DNA from: Platerodrilus igneus
Taxonomy: Eukaryota > Arthropoda > Insecta > Coleoptera > Lycidae
NCBI GenBank assembly: GCA_036346225.1
Contig: JARFIW010000663.1
Location: 1,922,001 to 1,986,000, forward strand
Reading direction: 5' to 3'
DNA length: 64,000 bases
A model generated the notes under the pieces. It did not search any database, had not been told where the DNA came from, and saw nothing but the letters and a program-made list of their open reading frames with translations. The position numbers and the translations under genes were made by a program. The first letter of the stretch is position 1. Every line of letters begins with the position of its first letter. Below, in pieces: positions 46,499 to 56,996 of this stretch.

Positions 46499-46698
46499 TA
46501 AAGCGGCAGGTGCATGGTGGTCGGCATTCTGTTTCGCATGATAAGGCTACTGTTATGTTGCGTAAACAAGTAAAATATTTTTGCAAAGATGATTGGTCGA
46601 AATGGCTTGCAGTTGTAAAAAATTTTTGTCGGATTTCTTCGAAGCCTAAGACTAATTCGTTGTTTATAGAAAAGGAGTGTGATAATTGACCTTACATT

Positions 46699-47208
46699 AT
46701 GGTAAAATTATTTGATAGAGATATTACCGGTCTTTTGGATTCCGGATGTACTACCTCAGTGGTTGGATCTTTAGCTTTTCCTATAATTGAAAAGTTAGAC
46801 TTAAAAATTTTTAGTTCAGCAAAAACAGGTATTACTACAGCTGATGGTTCAGTAAAGTCTGTTTTAGGTTCTGTCGATTTACCAATTTGTGTGGGTAATG
46901 ATTGTCGTATTCTTAATGCATTGGTGGTCCTGTCCCTACCTCATGATTTTATATTTGGTAGTGATTTTGCAAAATTATTTGGTGTAGTTGCCGTTTTCAA
47001 GAACCACAAATGGTTTATTCAGAGTAATATTGAGAATAGTATTGTGTATTTAGGTTCATCGTCTATCCCTTTGAGCACTAATGATTACTTGTTTGATTTG
47101 CACGACTTTTCGGATGTTCAGCGTATGCAAGCACAAGAGATTATAGATTCATTCAATGAAATTAGCAGTGATGATAGGTTGGGACGTACTAACTCGAAAT
47201 GGTTATAG
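46699..47208 (+). pseudogene. Ty3/gypsy aspartic protease
   Basis: The frame has GLLDSGCTTSVVG, a DSG catalytic motif (common in gypsy proteases in place of DTG), then ITTADGSV and a C-terminal HDFIFGSDFAKLFGVVAVF motif. The end leads by overlap into the RT frame at 47199 (a shift of frame). It would release mature Gag and Pol proteins. Confidence 0.82.
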
Positions 47209-48971
47209 ATACAGGTAATGCTAAGCCCTTCCGTAAGAAACCATATGTGATGTCACCGTATATGAGTAAGATATTAAACGATGAGTTGGACGACATGCTT
47301 AGACTCAAGGTCATTGAACCGTGTATTAGTCCGTGGTCATCTCCAGTATTGTTGGTTAAGAAGGCAGATGGAGAATATCGTTTCTGTTTTGATGGTAGAA
47401 CCTTGAACGACCTAACCGTTCACGATTCGTATCTGCTTGCAAATGTAGATAGAATTTTCAATATGCTGAGAGGTGCAAACTATATTTCGTCTCTTGATTT
47501 AAGAAAATCGTTTTGGCAAGTCCCTCTTAGTGAGTCATCTAAAGGTAAGACTGCTTTTAGTATTATTGCGCGAGGACAGTATAGATTTACTTGTATGCCA
47601 TTTGGGTTGAAGAATGCAGCGCAGACGCAACAGCGATTAGTAGATGCGATTTTTGGTCCACGTTTTGAACTCCGTGTATTTTGCTATTTGGACGATATAA
47701 TATTATGTTCGTCGTCGTTTGAAGAACATTTGAAATTATTGTCAGAGGTTAAGCAACGTCTAAAAGAGGCTAACCTTACTATAAATGTAGGAAAATGTGA
47801 ATTCTTTAAAAAGTCACTTAAATTTTTGGGTTATATAGTAGGTTCAAATTCACTTCGCACAGACCCCGATAAAATGTCAGCTATGGTTAACTTTCCTCTA
47901 CCGAAAACCACAACGGAAGTTAAAAGGTTCATGGTGTGTAGTTGGTATCGTCGCTTTATAAAAAAATTTTTGTCATTAGTTTCGCCCATCAATGATCTCG
48001 TCAAGAAAAAGAAAAAAGGTCAAACTATAACTTGGAGCCCGGAGGCAGAAAATTCATTTGTGTTAATCAAACAAGCCTTAGTTTCTGCACCTCTTCTTTT
48101 GCAGCCAGATTATTCGGCCCCTTTTATTGTCGAATGCGACGCCAGTAACACTGAGTTAGGTGCTGTTGTGATACAGAATATAAATGGAGAACAACGTGTA
48201 ATTTCGTACGCAAGTAAAACCCTAAGCCGTACGGAGCGCAATTATTCCACCACAGAAAAAGAGTGTTTAGCAGTCATTTTTGCAATTGAAAAATTTTGTC
48301 TGTGGGTGGAAGGTGTTCGATTTACAGTTGTTACTGATCATTTTTCGTTACTTTGGTTGACTAATCTTCAAAATCCCACTGGAAAACTTGCCAGATGGTC
48401 TGTTCGATTAAGGCAACATGCATTTGATTTAGTACACAGGAAAGAAAAATTTAATATAGTCCCAGATTGTCTTAGTCGTGCTGTTCCTGTAGAAAATCCT
48501 GAAATTAATTTAGTAGAGATTAAACTTGAGAATGTAGGTTTGTGGTATGAATCTTTAAGGAAGAAAATTTTGTCGTCGCCCAAAAGCTACCCACAATGGA
48601 AAGTGGAAGATGGTTTTATTTTTAAGTTTATTCTTTCTAATTTACCTCATTCAGCGAATATTGTAGAGTGGAAGCATTTAGTACCAAAATCTCAGCGTCA
48701 ATATGTCATTCGATCATGTCATGACCCCCCTACAGCAGGACATTTTGGTTCTTTGAAAACTTTGTCTCGTATCCAAGAATTGTATTATTGGCCAAAAATG
48801 ATTTTTGATGTTCGTAAGTTTTGTCAGAAATGTTTGATTTGTGGTGCTCAAAAACCATCAAATAAAGGTCCCCTTGGCATAATGGGAAAAGAAAAAGAGG
48901 TTAGATTTCCGTTACAAACCATTGCTTTAGATTTGATGGGTCCATTCCCTCGTTCCAACCAAATTTTTTAG
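47199..48971 (+). pseudogene. Ty3/gypsy RT, RNase H and integrase N-terminus (590 codons open)
   Basis: Long open frame. RT: KVIEPCISPWSSPVLLVKK, YRFCFDGRTLNDLT, SLDLRKSFWQVPL, the catalytic YLDDIIL box (about residue 167) and LGYIVGSN. A connection SWYRRFI follows. RNase H: FIVECDASNTELGAVVIQ, YSTTEKECLAVIFAIEKF and TDHFSLLWL, with Asp-Glu-Asp. Integrase: the HHCC zinc domain (HDPPTAGH...CQKCLICG), then ALDLMGPFPRSN with the first catalytic Asp. It stops at 48971, where the catalytic core is deleted. The RT and RNase H part is intact. Confidence 0.9.
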
Positions 48972-49408
48972 TCTTTGGTCGTCAGGTACCCTTAAGTGGA
49001 AAAGCTTATAGTAACAATTTTGAACCCGGTAAAGATGTTGATGTTGTTTCTAGTAGTAGACTTTCCTATGTTTTGGATCGTCAATCTTTGTTTGATATTT
49101 TTGAGAATGTCCGTGAAAATTTACATGTAGCTTATCAACGTTCGAGTAAACGCTACAATCTTAGAAGAAGAGACATTTCATTTCAAGTTGGAGAGAGAGT
49201 ATGGAGGACTAACAAGGTACTTTCGAGTGCTGGTGATAAATTCTCCGCTAAGTTAGCTCCAAAATTTGTTTTGTGCAAAGTTTGTAAAAAACATTCCAAT
49301 CTAGTATTAGAGAATGAAAATGGATCAAAAGCAGAGAAATGGCATATTAAAGATTTGAAGCCCTTTGCTGCATCTGACCCAGATGAGGAGGATGATCCTG
49401 AAGATTAG
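48972..49408 (+). pseudogene. Ty3/gypsy integrase C-terminus after core deletion
   Basis: Just past the stop the text resumes with LVFGRQVPLSG, which in related integrases lies about 110-130 residues after the point where the first part ends. The second Asp and the Glu of the DDE triad are therefore deleted. Frame 49073-49408 continues AYQRSSKRYNLRRRDISFQVGERVWR, SAGDKFSAKLAPKF and WHIKDLKPF, the GPY/F-like C-terminal module. It is followed by an acidic end. Confidence 0.85.
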
Positions 49409-50602
49409 TTTCTATTCTGTCAATTCTTTGATTATAAGTAAATCAGTTATTTGCTTGTTTCGTTTTGTTCTGGTTTTTGATTCGGTGTAGTTATAACTTA
49501 CAATAAATTAAGACTGTCCTTTTACAACTTGTTTTGTTTGGAATTTTGTATGGTTATGGAAACTTGTAGTCGAAATTTAGTAGTGGTTTTGTGGTGTGCG
49601 TTGATGTACGTACTGGTTTAGTTTGGCGCGCGCTAGTAGAAGATATTGTTTGAAGGCAGAAATAAGTTGACTATATAAATTGTTAGTCCTGATTTCTACA
49701 TATTTAGGTAGAGAGAATATTGGCGTATTCTTTCCCTTGATTTTGACCTTTTTTGAATATTTTTTTTGTTTCGTAAGAGCCGAGGTTTGGATGGTAAACC
49801 TCACCATTTAATCAGTCACTAATAGGTGATGATATTTGGAAATTAGAGTTAGTATAATCAGTAGGGTGAAGGAGATTTCAGCCCCGACTGGTTCGGTTTG
49901 GCGTTAAGAGTTTTATTTTGTGGAGTATTTGGTTAGAAGTTTAAGTGTAATAGAAACAAAACTTCTAACACGTTGAGTTATAGTAGTGATGAGCACTCAC
50001 CGCCATTTTTGTAAGTAACCTGTTAGTTAGTTTATCTTGGTTTTGGTTATCACTTTGAGCTGATAGTATTTTGTATTAAGATGCTGTTTTGATATAGTAG
50101 CATCCTTTTTGGTTAGTAAAGTTGCTAAAACTCCAAGAAGTGGAGTTAGTATTTTTGGAAGTTTGGATATTTTATGTTGTTTAGTTATAGTTAGCATGTA
50201 CTGGCTTCAGTAGGTGTAAGAAAATTCTTGCTCTGATAAAAGAATTCCCTTAAAACTTAAATTAATTTTTTTTGTCCCGTGGAGTGTTTGACTTTTTGAT
50301 TTGACTTCTCTCGATTTTGACCTGTACCAGTTATGACTCTCAATTTTGTCTCCCAATGGACGTTTGGTACACGTAGTTACTGGCACACTCAAATTTATAT
50401 ATATTATTTCCTCTCGTTTTCATAATTTTCGTAGTTATTCTGGATAATGATTAAGTAAGTATTTCTAATTCGTAAACTGTGATGTTTTGCAAGTAATTGT
50501 GATGTTAGTTATAAGTTTGATAAAAGCTCTTATAAAAAAATTTTTTTTTTAGCTTAAAATTTGTTTGTTATAAAAGATTTCTTTCTTTTGGGAAAGGGGT
50601 AG
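49409..50602 (+). other. 3' non-coding part of the gypsy element ending in a purine tract
   Basis: No coding frame after 49408. TTTTGGGAAAGGGGTAG (about 50587-50602) is a good polypurine tract and is followed by TGTAAAATG at 50603. Confidence 0.5.
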
Positions 50603-52127
50603 TGTAAAATGTTTAATTTCAGCAATAATTATTCGCATTGAATTACGAAGATAATTCGCTAAGTGTGCCTTATTCTTTATTAATCTTCTTATATTAAAAT
50701 ATCTGTGTGACATAAAGTTACTTCGTCAAGCATCTCTAGCTGTTTCCTTCGTATTCCCCACCTCTAACGTCGCTATCATTAGGTTCTCGCTTCGTCGGGT
50801 TAGTCGCCCGCTAGCAACCGCCTTATCAAAATATATTCCCGGCTAGAGGCACGCGACCTTCGGATAAATGACTTATATAAGCAGGTCAGGTTGTGCTAGA
50901 CCTGAAACCATTTTGATACCTTCTACTAACGCGCGTCACTTAGGATTCGTCACTTAGGATGCGTCACTTAGGATTTGTAATTTGTCAACTTAGAATTTGT
51001 CAACTAAGAATTCGTCAACTAAGAGTTTGTCAACGAAGAATGATAGATGTTGGTTTTGATTGCAGTCGTCCCAAATTAGAAATGGCTAGTAACATTGGTT
51101 GGAGATTATGAATTTCCATCCAGATTTGGCTTGGAGCAACAGCGGCAGTTCGGTTCGTTATTAGATATAAGAAATTTCTTGTATGTGTTTTGAATGTCGT
51201 AAAAATTTGATAAACAGACTATCATATAAAGCACGAAAAGTTGCTATTATGTTTTCGAACATGTAATCTGTTTAATTCTCAATAATTGTTGAACTGGTTT
51301 TACAAGCCGTAGAACGAAATTTTGTCAAGTTAGGTTTATATAATTACAAGCTTTGTTCCATTTGAACCTTAGATAATTTCAAGGTATGTTTTTGACATCA
51401 TATTTTTTTTGTGTTGCACAGTTGACAGATGTTGTCATGAAAGCAGATGCTTCGTGCAGCTGACATAGAATTTAAATTAAACATTCCTATTTTTGTGATT
51501 AGCTTTTATCTACATATAAATTATAAAATCTAAATATGAAAATTTAAATACACGCTGCATAAGAATTTAGAAACTGTAATCTACCTGAAAAGATTTGCTC
51601 AGGTTAGAAGCGTTAATTTAGTGTACTGTGTCTACAAATTATTTTTAATCAAATGTTTAAATCAAGTTTATGTTTGAAGAGCAGTTGTTTGTTTTAAAAA
51701 GCCAAAACCTTGACTTTGTTATGGATGTTAATGATGAAATTTTTTTTTGCTTGTTAAAAAGTTTTGAAATTTAAAAAAAAAGAATTTTTTTAGTAAACAA
51801 TTAGTTAAACTTTGATGCTTTTATTTTGGTCAAGTGCGATCAAATCTGATAACACAGGTAGAATTTTTGAGTAATAATTTTGTGCCAATATCATATTGGA
51901 TATACATTTTTTATTTTTGATACCTTTATAGGACACAAATGGTGTTCTACATTTTTATTTATTTAATCTTTGCAATTTCTTACAGGAGCTGCGTCTTATT
52001 TTTATAAGACAGGTTTTTGTTAACGAAGGCGATTGTTTTATCTTTGGGTTTCCACGTCCGCCCTTAGAATTGTGCTCTGCTATTATCGTGATTATCTCAG
52101 GACTTGGGGGCGCCTATTTAGCTTAGT
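50603..52127 (+). repeat. Possible 3' LTR and flank of the 45-50 kb gypsy element
   Basis: Starts TGTAAAATG after the purine tract. The stretch contains a promoter-like TGACTTATATAAGCAGG (about 50869). No matching 5' copy is found upstream of 45138, so the end is unknown. The coordinates here run to the foldback half copy only for convenience. Confidence 0.4.
50933..51047. repeat. Minisatellite with 14-15-bp GTCA(C/A)TTAGGATT units
   Basis: About seven tandem units: CGTCACTTAGGATT three times, then GTCAACTTAGAATTT and GTCAACTAAGAATTC variants. The unit drifts progressively from one end to the other. Confidence 0.85.
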
Positions 52128-52336
52128 TTAGCTTTGGTTTGCAAACGAAAATGACTCACCCCCCCTTTTCTTATTGCTGTACCCAGGAATAGACCCCTAG
52201 CTATGTCGGAAGATTGTTGTTCACTGGCGCCTGTTTGGAAAAATAAGTAACACTGACGCCACAACATATATATAAAAACAAAATCAGTTACACTGTCGCC
52301 GGAACTTGGAGCTGGTATAAACAAAAGTAAGTTACA
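52128..52336. mobile_element. Half copy of the 44.4-kb foldback element
   Basis: Matches the right half of 44419-44814 from GCTTTGGTTTGCAAAC through TACCCAGGAATAGACCCCTAG, GTAACACTGACGCCACAACA and GTATAAACAAAAGTAAGTTACA. The left arm is absent, so the copy is truncated near the palindrome centre. Confidence 0.8.
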
Positions 52337-52769
52337 ACGGTAATAATAGTTGTGACACCACTAATTAGGGTGGGTCCACCAATGGTTGACCGTTTAAGAA
52401 GTTTTTTTAAAGAAAATGCTTGCAGATATAAAATTATTAAATTTACTTGGAAAATAGGTATAGCAGCATATAGACACATGTTTTGAGATTATAAATAGTA
52501 TGTTTAACCTTAGAAAACAGTGTATAGTTTTATCTAAAAATATAAACAAACAAAAAAGTCAGAAATCTCCGATAATTGACCAGCGTGTACTAGTATTTGG
52601 CAATAATTTTACCTAGTGGTTGCCCACATAATAAAATTAAATAAATCTCTGTATGGGTATGAACTTATTTATTAAAAACAAACGAATTTTCAAATGACAA
52701 CTTAAAAATACTTTAATTCCAAAAATTCCATTTAGAATTTTTCAAAATCATTTAGATATACCTAAGTAC

Positions 52770-55124
52770 TTAAATGATATCTTTGGAAAACTTAAATTTA
52801 GTGCGGTTCCCTGTTGCTATAACACTTGGATGTTCTAGTTTCTTAACGAGTTGATTAATATTTGCAACACTGATGTCATTTTTAATGACTTTAAAAAGAG
52901 ATTTACTTTCTTCGATTGGAGTAAATGCCTGTACCTCAAAATCACGCATGTCATAAATATTTTGTATGCAACAAACGTAGTTATGATTGATGTTTTTTCC
53001 AGGAAATGTAACCAAATAAAAGTCTCCTATAGAAATTGTTTTCTTGAGTTTCTTTGACAGATGGGCGAGTGGTTCATTTTCACTATCACTGCTAAAATTC
53101 TCGGATATATTACCTAAACTTGAGCCACACTCATGCCACACCTCATTGTCACTTTTCGTATTATCTGAGTATTGTATTTAGGTTTTCTTTTTTTTTATAT
53201 TTTTCTTTTGTTGTTTTTTGGCCAAATTTTTGTTTTGAGTTTTTAATTTTTTTTCTTGCTTCTTTTTTCTCAAAAGAGCTTTTTCTTGTTTTTCTTTCTC
53301 AAGAAAGCAGTACTAATACTTTTTTTTGTGTGGTTAACAATGATCCTGGAGTCAACTGTTCTTACAGTCTCATCTTTTTCAATGAAAACTTTCCTCATTG
53401 GTCCTGGAGCTTCACTATTGTCTGCTTGTTTCATCGCCATGTTAAAATACTTTTTTGTTTCAGCATCATTATTAAATTTTGGCGTTTCCATATCTGTTGA
53501 TAGCACTGCTTTTCTTAATATTATGTCACTTAAAATAATCACAGGTTTGTCATTTTCCGTTGCATTTTGTTTAAAAACATCATTAATTTCAACCTGAATC
53601 TAATCAGGGTCAGTTTCTTTCATTTTGGTCTTATCATTATGTTTTTCTTTAGTTTCAATACTATGTTCGTCTTCTTCAGTATGTGTTCTGCTTTCTTGTT
53701 TTTCAGTCTTACTCTCAGCTTTGTCTTTGGTAGTTTCAAATCCATTGTGATTACTTTCATTTTCTGATTCTATGTTTTGGTCTTGACCTTTGTGTTTTTG
53801 ACATCACCGACCCATTCCCCCATCTCTGCTTTTTAAACTCTTCCCGTCTTGTCGTTGGGATCAGTGAATTAAAATATAAAAAATGCTGTACATCAAATTT
53901 AGTTGGTTTGGTTTTTTCTTTTCCGAGATATCCTCCTATGCCTTGGATCGAGCATACATTTTGTAAAATCTACCGCCTTAACATCAAACGGAAAAAGTTC
54001 ACACTTTTTAAATCCGCTTTTAATAGTATCTGCTCTGTTCTGATACATAGAGTTTGCTAATGAAAGTGGAAAGTTGCTCTATTAATCACTTTGTTATTGT
54101 TAGATTTTTTCCAGTCAAAAATAACTTTTTTTCCATTTATTTTTCAATGGTGCAAATAAAGACACATCGGCCGGTTGCAAAATATGTGTCGAATTTGGAA
54201 GCAGTGCATATATAAAAATGCCGTTATCAGAACAAAATTTACTCAAATTATATGAAAGGTGTGATTTATGTCCATCTAGTATGTATAATATAGGTAACTT
54301 TATACCGTTCTGTTGCAAATGGGGTAATAAAGTTTTGCACACGTAACTGAAAAATGTTTCACTCGTCATCCACCCTGTGTTTGATCGGTCTAAAAAATAC
54401 CTCTAAAGTATTTTGTTTTAGTTGGTTTAAAAACATACCAGTTACCCAATCAGGATTAGTGTTTCGTACTATTTCTGCAGGACTTCGCTTATATGGGTAC
54501 ACGATCATTGGTGGAAAAAATTTGCCCATCAGCGGAAATTGTAAATAACGTGGTATACACTCCTTTTCTGAACCATATTTTACTTCATAGAAGTTTTTCA
54601 TTCCTCGAGAACCCAAAATGCGACCTCTTTGGATTTGTTGCAAATCCAGATTCATCAGAATTCAGAATTCTGGTAGAATCATCTAAGATGTCCTCAGCAT
54701 TTTCCTCAATTAAATAAGTTCGAATTGACTTGTGCCACCCTCGTATTGATCCCTCAGTTACACATGCTCATGCTCCACTTATAGATTCAGCATGTCGTTG
54801 ACAAACCTTTGGGTGACGTTGTGAAAATGCTGAAAACCATCTTTTACCAGGCATACCACCACGAAATTTATGAACACGATCGTTGTTTTCAATAATATCT
54901 CCGACAGTTTTACAAAGGGTAGCTTTGTTGATGGGAAATCCCTTTTTACCACATGCTAGCACCCATTTTACCAAAAGCTCTTCTTCATCTTTAGTTAGTA
55001 TGGTGTGAGGGCCCATTTGTCTTATTAAGGACGACCTCCTTTTTAACTTATTCATTAAAGTGGAGTGCGGATCACCCGTACAGCCTCTCAGCTTGTCAAA
55101 TTGTACAAACATTATTGGAAACAT
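52770..55124 (-). pseudogene. pogo/Tigger-like DDE transposase (frameshifted)
   Basis: The minus strand starts at 55124 with a DNA-binding region: GPHTILTKDEEELLVKWVL, KKGFPINKATLCKTVGDII and GMPGKRWFSAFSQRHP (CENP-B/Tigger HTH). Then come NSDESGF (first catalytic Asp, about 54660), PLMGKFFPPMIVYPYKR, LDGHKSHLSYN (second Asp) and LPNSTHILQPADVSLFAPLK (third Asp), frames 54655-54359 and 54369-54115. A lysine-rich, degenerate middle follows. The C-terminal GDFYLVTFPGKNINHNYVCC region (53141-52770) ends it. Several frameshifts mean no intact enzyme. Pogo-type transposases of this class cut and paste at TA targets. Confidence 0.82.
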
Positions 55125-55680
55125 CGCTTATTGACTGATGCAATTGTGTTTCAGTATACTTAAAAAACTTTCTCTTTGTTCGGTCTCTTTGTCGCACGTT
55201 GTCGTGTTTAATTTTAAGTCTTAAATTTGTAGTTGTAAATCTAATAGTAAAAGTCATCCCTTGTTCCCTTATATCCTGTCATAAAAATTCCTTGTGCATG
55301 TGTAAATAAGTGGGACTAAGGGTAGTAGTGAACAAACACTCTCTCATCGATATCGAAGAATAACAGTCGGTTTTTCGTTCGATACGTGAGTTAGTCATAG
55401 TGCCGCTGAATGTGAATTTATTTGTTAAACCCCTAAAAAACAGTGCAAGTGCAAAGTAACACATACTATAATCTCCAATACAGTCCACTTAGTTGAGGAG
55501 CAAGGAACTGCAGCTTAGAACAACAAAAAACCGCGGAGGTAAGTCGATATATAAATTTATAATACCCCCCGCGCTGAACACTCTTAGTATCAGACATGTT
55601 CCTGTAAAACACATAGATAAGTATCACTGAACCATTAGTCAAAGATATACCCTTAATTCAAAAATTAAATTAATGCGCTA

Positions 55681-56280
55681 GTTCTTGACCATGATATAAA
55701 AAACCCCATAGTTGACCACAATAGAACGATGGTCAACTACTAGATGTGCTTTAAAATACCAACTTTTTTTAAGTGAAATAACCTCTTTTATACATTTCTA
55801 AACCTATGAAATAGACAGGGACCTAAAATATTTAGTTTATTGGAAACACTAGTATTTGGTCAGAGTGGTCAATTACTGGTGCTTTAATAAAATTTAGCGG
55901 TCTAGTAGTTGACCACGTGTTTTTATTAAAAAAAAAATTATTTTCAACAGTAAATAATACAACACTACTAAACAATATTCATCTTACAAACTAGTACATC
56001 CGAATATTTTATTGATAAGCACATACCAAAAACAGGTACTTTAAGAATAGAAAAACTATTGTCTGCTTACCTTTCTTATTGCTGCATCACTTGTTAAATG
56101 CCTTGTAAGTCCAACACTGATTTGGAGGTTAAAATGGCCCTTTTGCACAAGCACTGTTGATGCTAGTTGCACCATCCTGTGGCCAAAATACATACTAACA
56201 GTATAAAACTATTGATAAAAAATAGAGTATTACAGATTCCTTATTTTCGGGTGTTAAAATGAATTTGGTCAATTACTGGG
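55681..56280. repeat. Subterminal TGGTCAA(T/C)TACT repeats of the pogo-like element
   Basis: TGGTCAACTACT (55730), TGGTCAATTACTGG (55866 and 56266) and the complements AGTTGACCAC (55710, 55909) form a cluster in both orientations. A matching ATAATTGACCAG lies at 52572, beyond the transposase 3' end. These are candidate transposase-binding sites and terminal-repeat remnants. Element ends were not defined. Confidence 0.55.
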
Positions 56281-56651
56281 TGCTGATCAAATATAGGTTC
56301 CGCTACCCTATATTGCCTATTCTATAATAATTTTGAGGAAGTGTAGTTTCCTCCTATTAATTATAGCTTATTAATCTGGTGAAAAAACGTACACCTAATA
56401 TTAACATTGTGTGGCAATGTGAGACGGGGAGAGGGAAGAGAGAACGTTCTGTCTACCATGGTAAACGTTGTATAGTAGAGTCACGACCAAAGTGTTCTTT
56501 AATTTTTGTATATAATAGGTTTGAATTTGTAGTATAATTGATAATTATATATGGACTGAACAAGTGTGTGTGTGTCAATAAACTTTTACTAAAAGTCAAC
56601 TCGACTTTTTTAAAGCAACTCGAAGCTAGTCGTGACTTCTATTAAATCGAA
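56281..56651. other. No gene seen; upstream of ISXO2-like exon
   Basis: AT-rich. It may include the 5' end of the following gene. Confidence 0.4.
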
Positions 56652-56884
56652 ATGGATACAATTAATGTGGACGAGTTGTTTGATTGGAGAAATAAGGGAG
56701 AGATGGTTGCACAACTCCAGCATTTTGGGGTCATCCCGAAAGACACAGAAATTAAATGTACAGTCCCTAACTGCAGCGGGGTCATCAAGTTGTTTTCCTA
56801 TGAAAGTGTAGCTGATGGAGTTCGATGGATGTGCAGCGGTAAAATAACCGAACGGAAGCAAAAGCCAGTCAAGTGTGGCAAGAG
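56652..56884 (+). CDS. ISXO2/Merlin-like transposase zinc-ribbon exon (possible first exon of a host-like gene)
   Basis: The frame starts MDTINVDELFDWRNKGEMVA and contains IKCTVPNCSGVIKLF...GVRWMCSG...KPVKCGKR, a four-Cys zinc ribbon of the type found at the start of ISXO2-like (IS1595/Merlin) transposases and the many insect genes derived from them. The coding match ends at KCGKR, where AAGAG|GTGGGT is a usable splice donor (56885). The open frame beyond (to 56996) has no resemblance to the family. The DDE domain should follow in later exons. None was found before the C-terminal candidate at 60977. Confidence 0.55.
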
Positions 56885-56996
56885 GTGGGTAATTAGTTGT
56901 AATATACCCACGGTTAAAACTGTACCCGACTTGTGTTTGTTCTGTGATAGCTTCCACTGTAACATAATTTTTTGTCGTTTTTATAAAATAATGTAG

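Noticed and set aside
50933..51047. CRISPR-like array
   Set aside because: Units are 14-15 bp with no spacers, in a eukaryotic genome. It is a simple minisatellite.
44637..52336. Right arm of the palindrome and the 52.1-kb half copy as a pair of direct LTRs around the 45-49 kb gypsy element
   Set aside because: There is no PBS after the first and no purine tract before the second, and the first is one arm of a palindrome. The likely purine tract and LTR start lie at 50587-50603 instead.
53120..53767. Phe/Leu/Ser-rich plus-strand frames resembling membrane proteins
   Set aside because: They are the complement of the lysine-rich middle of the pogo-like transposase; poly-Lys codons read backwards give Phe and Leu.
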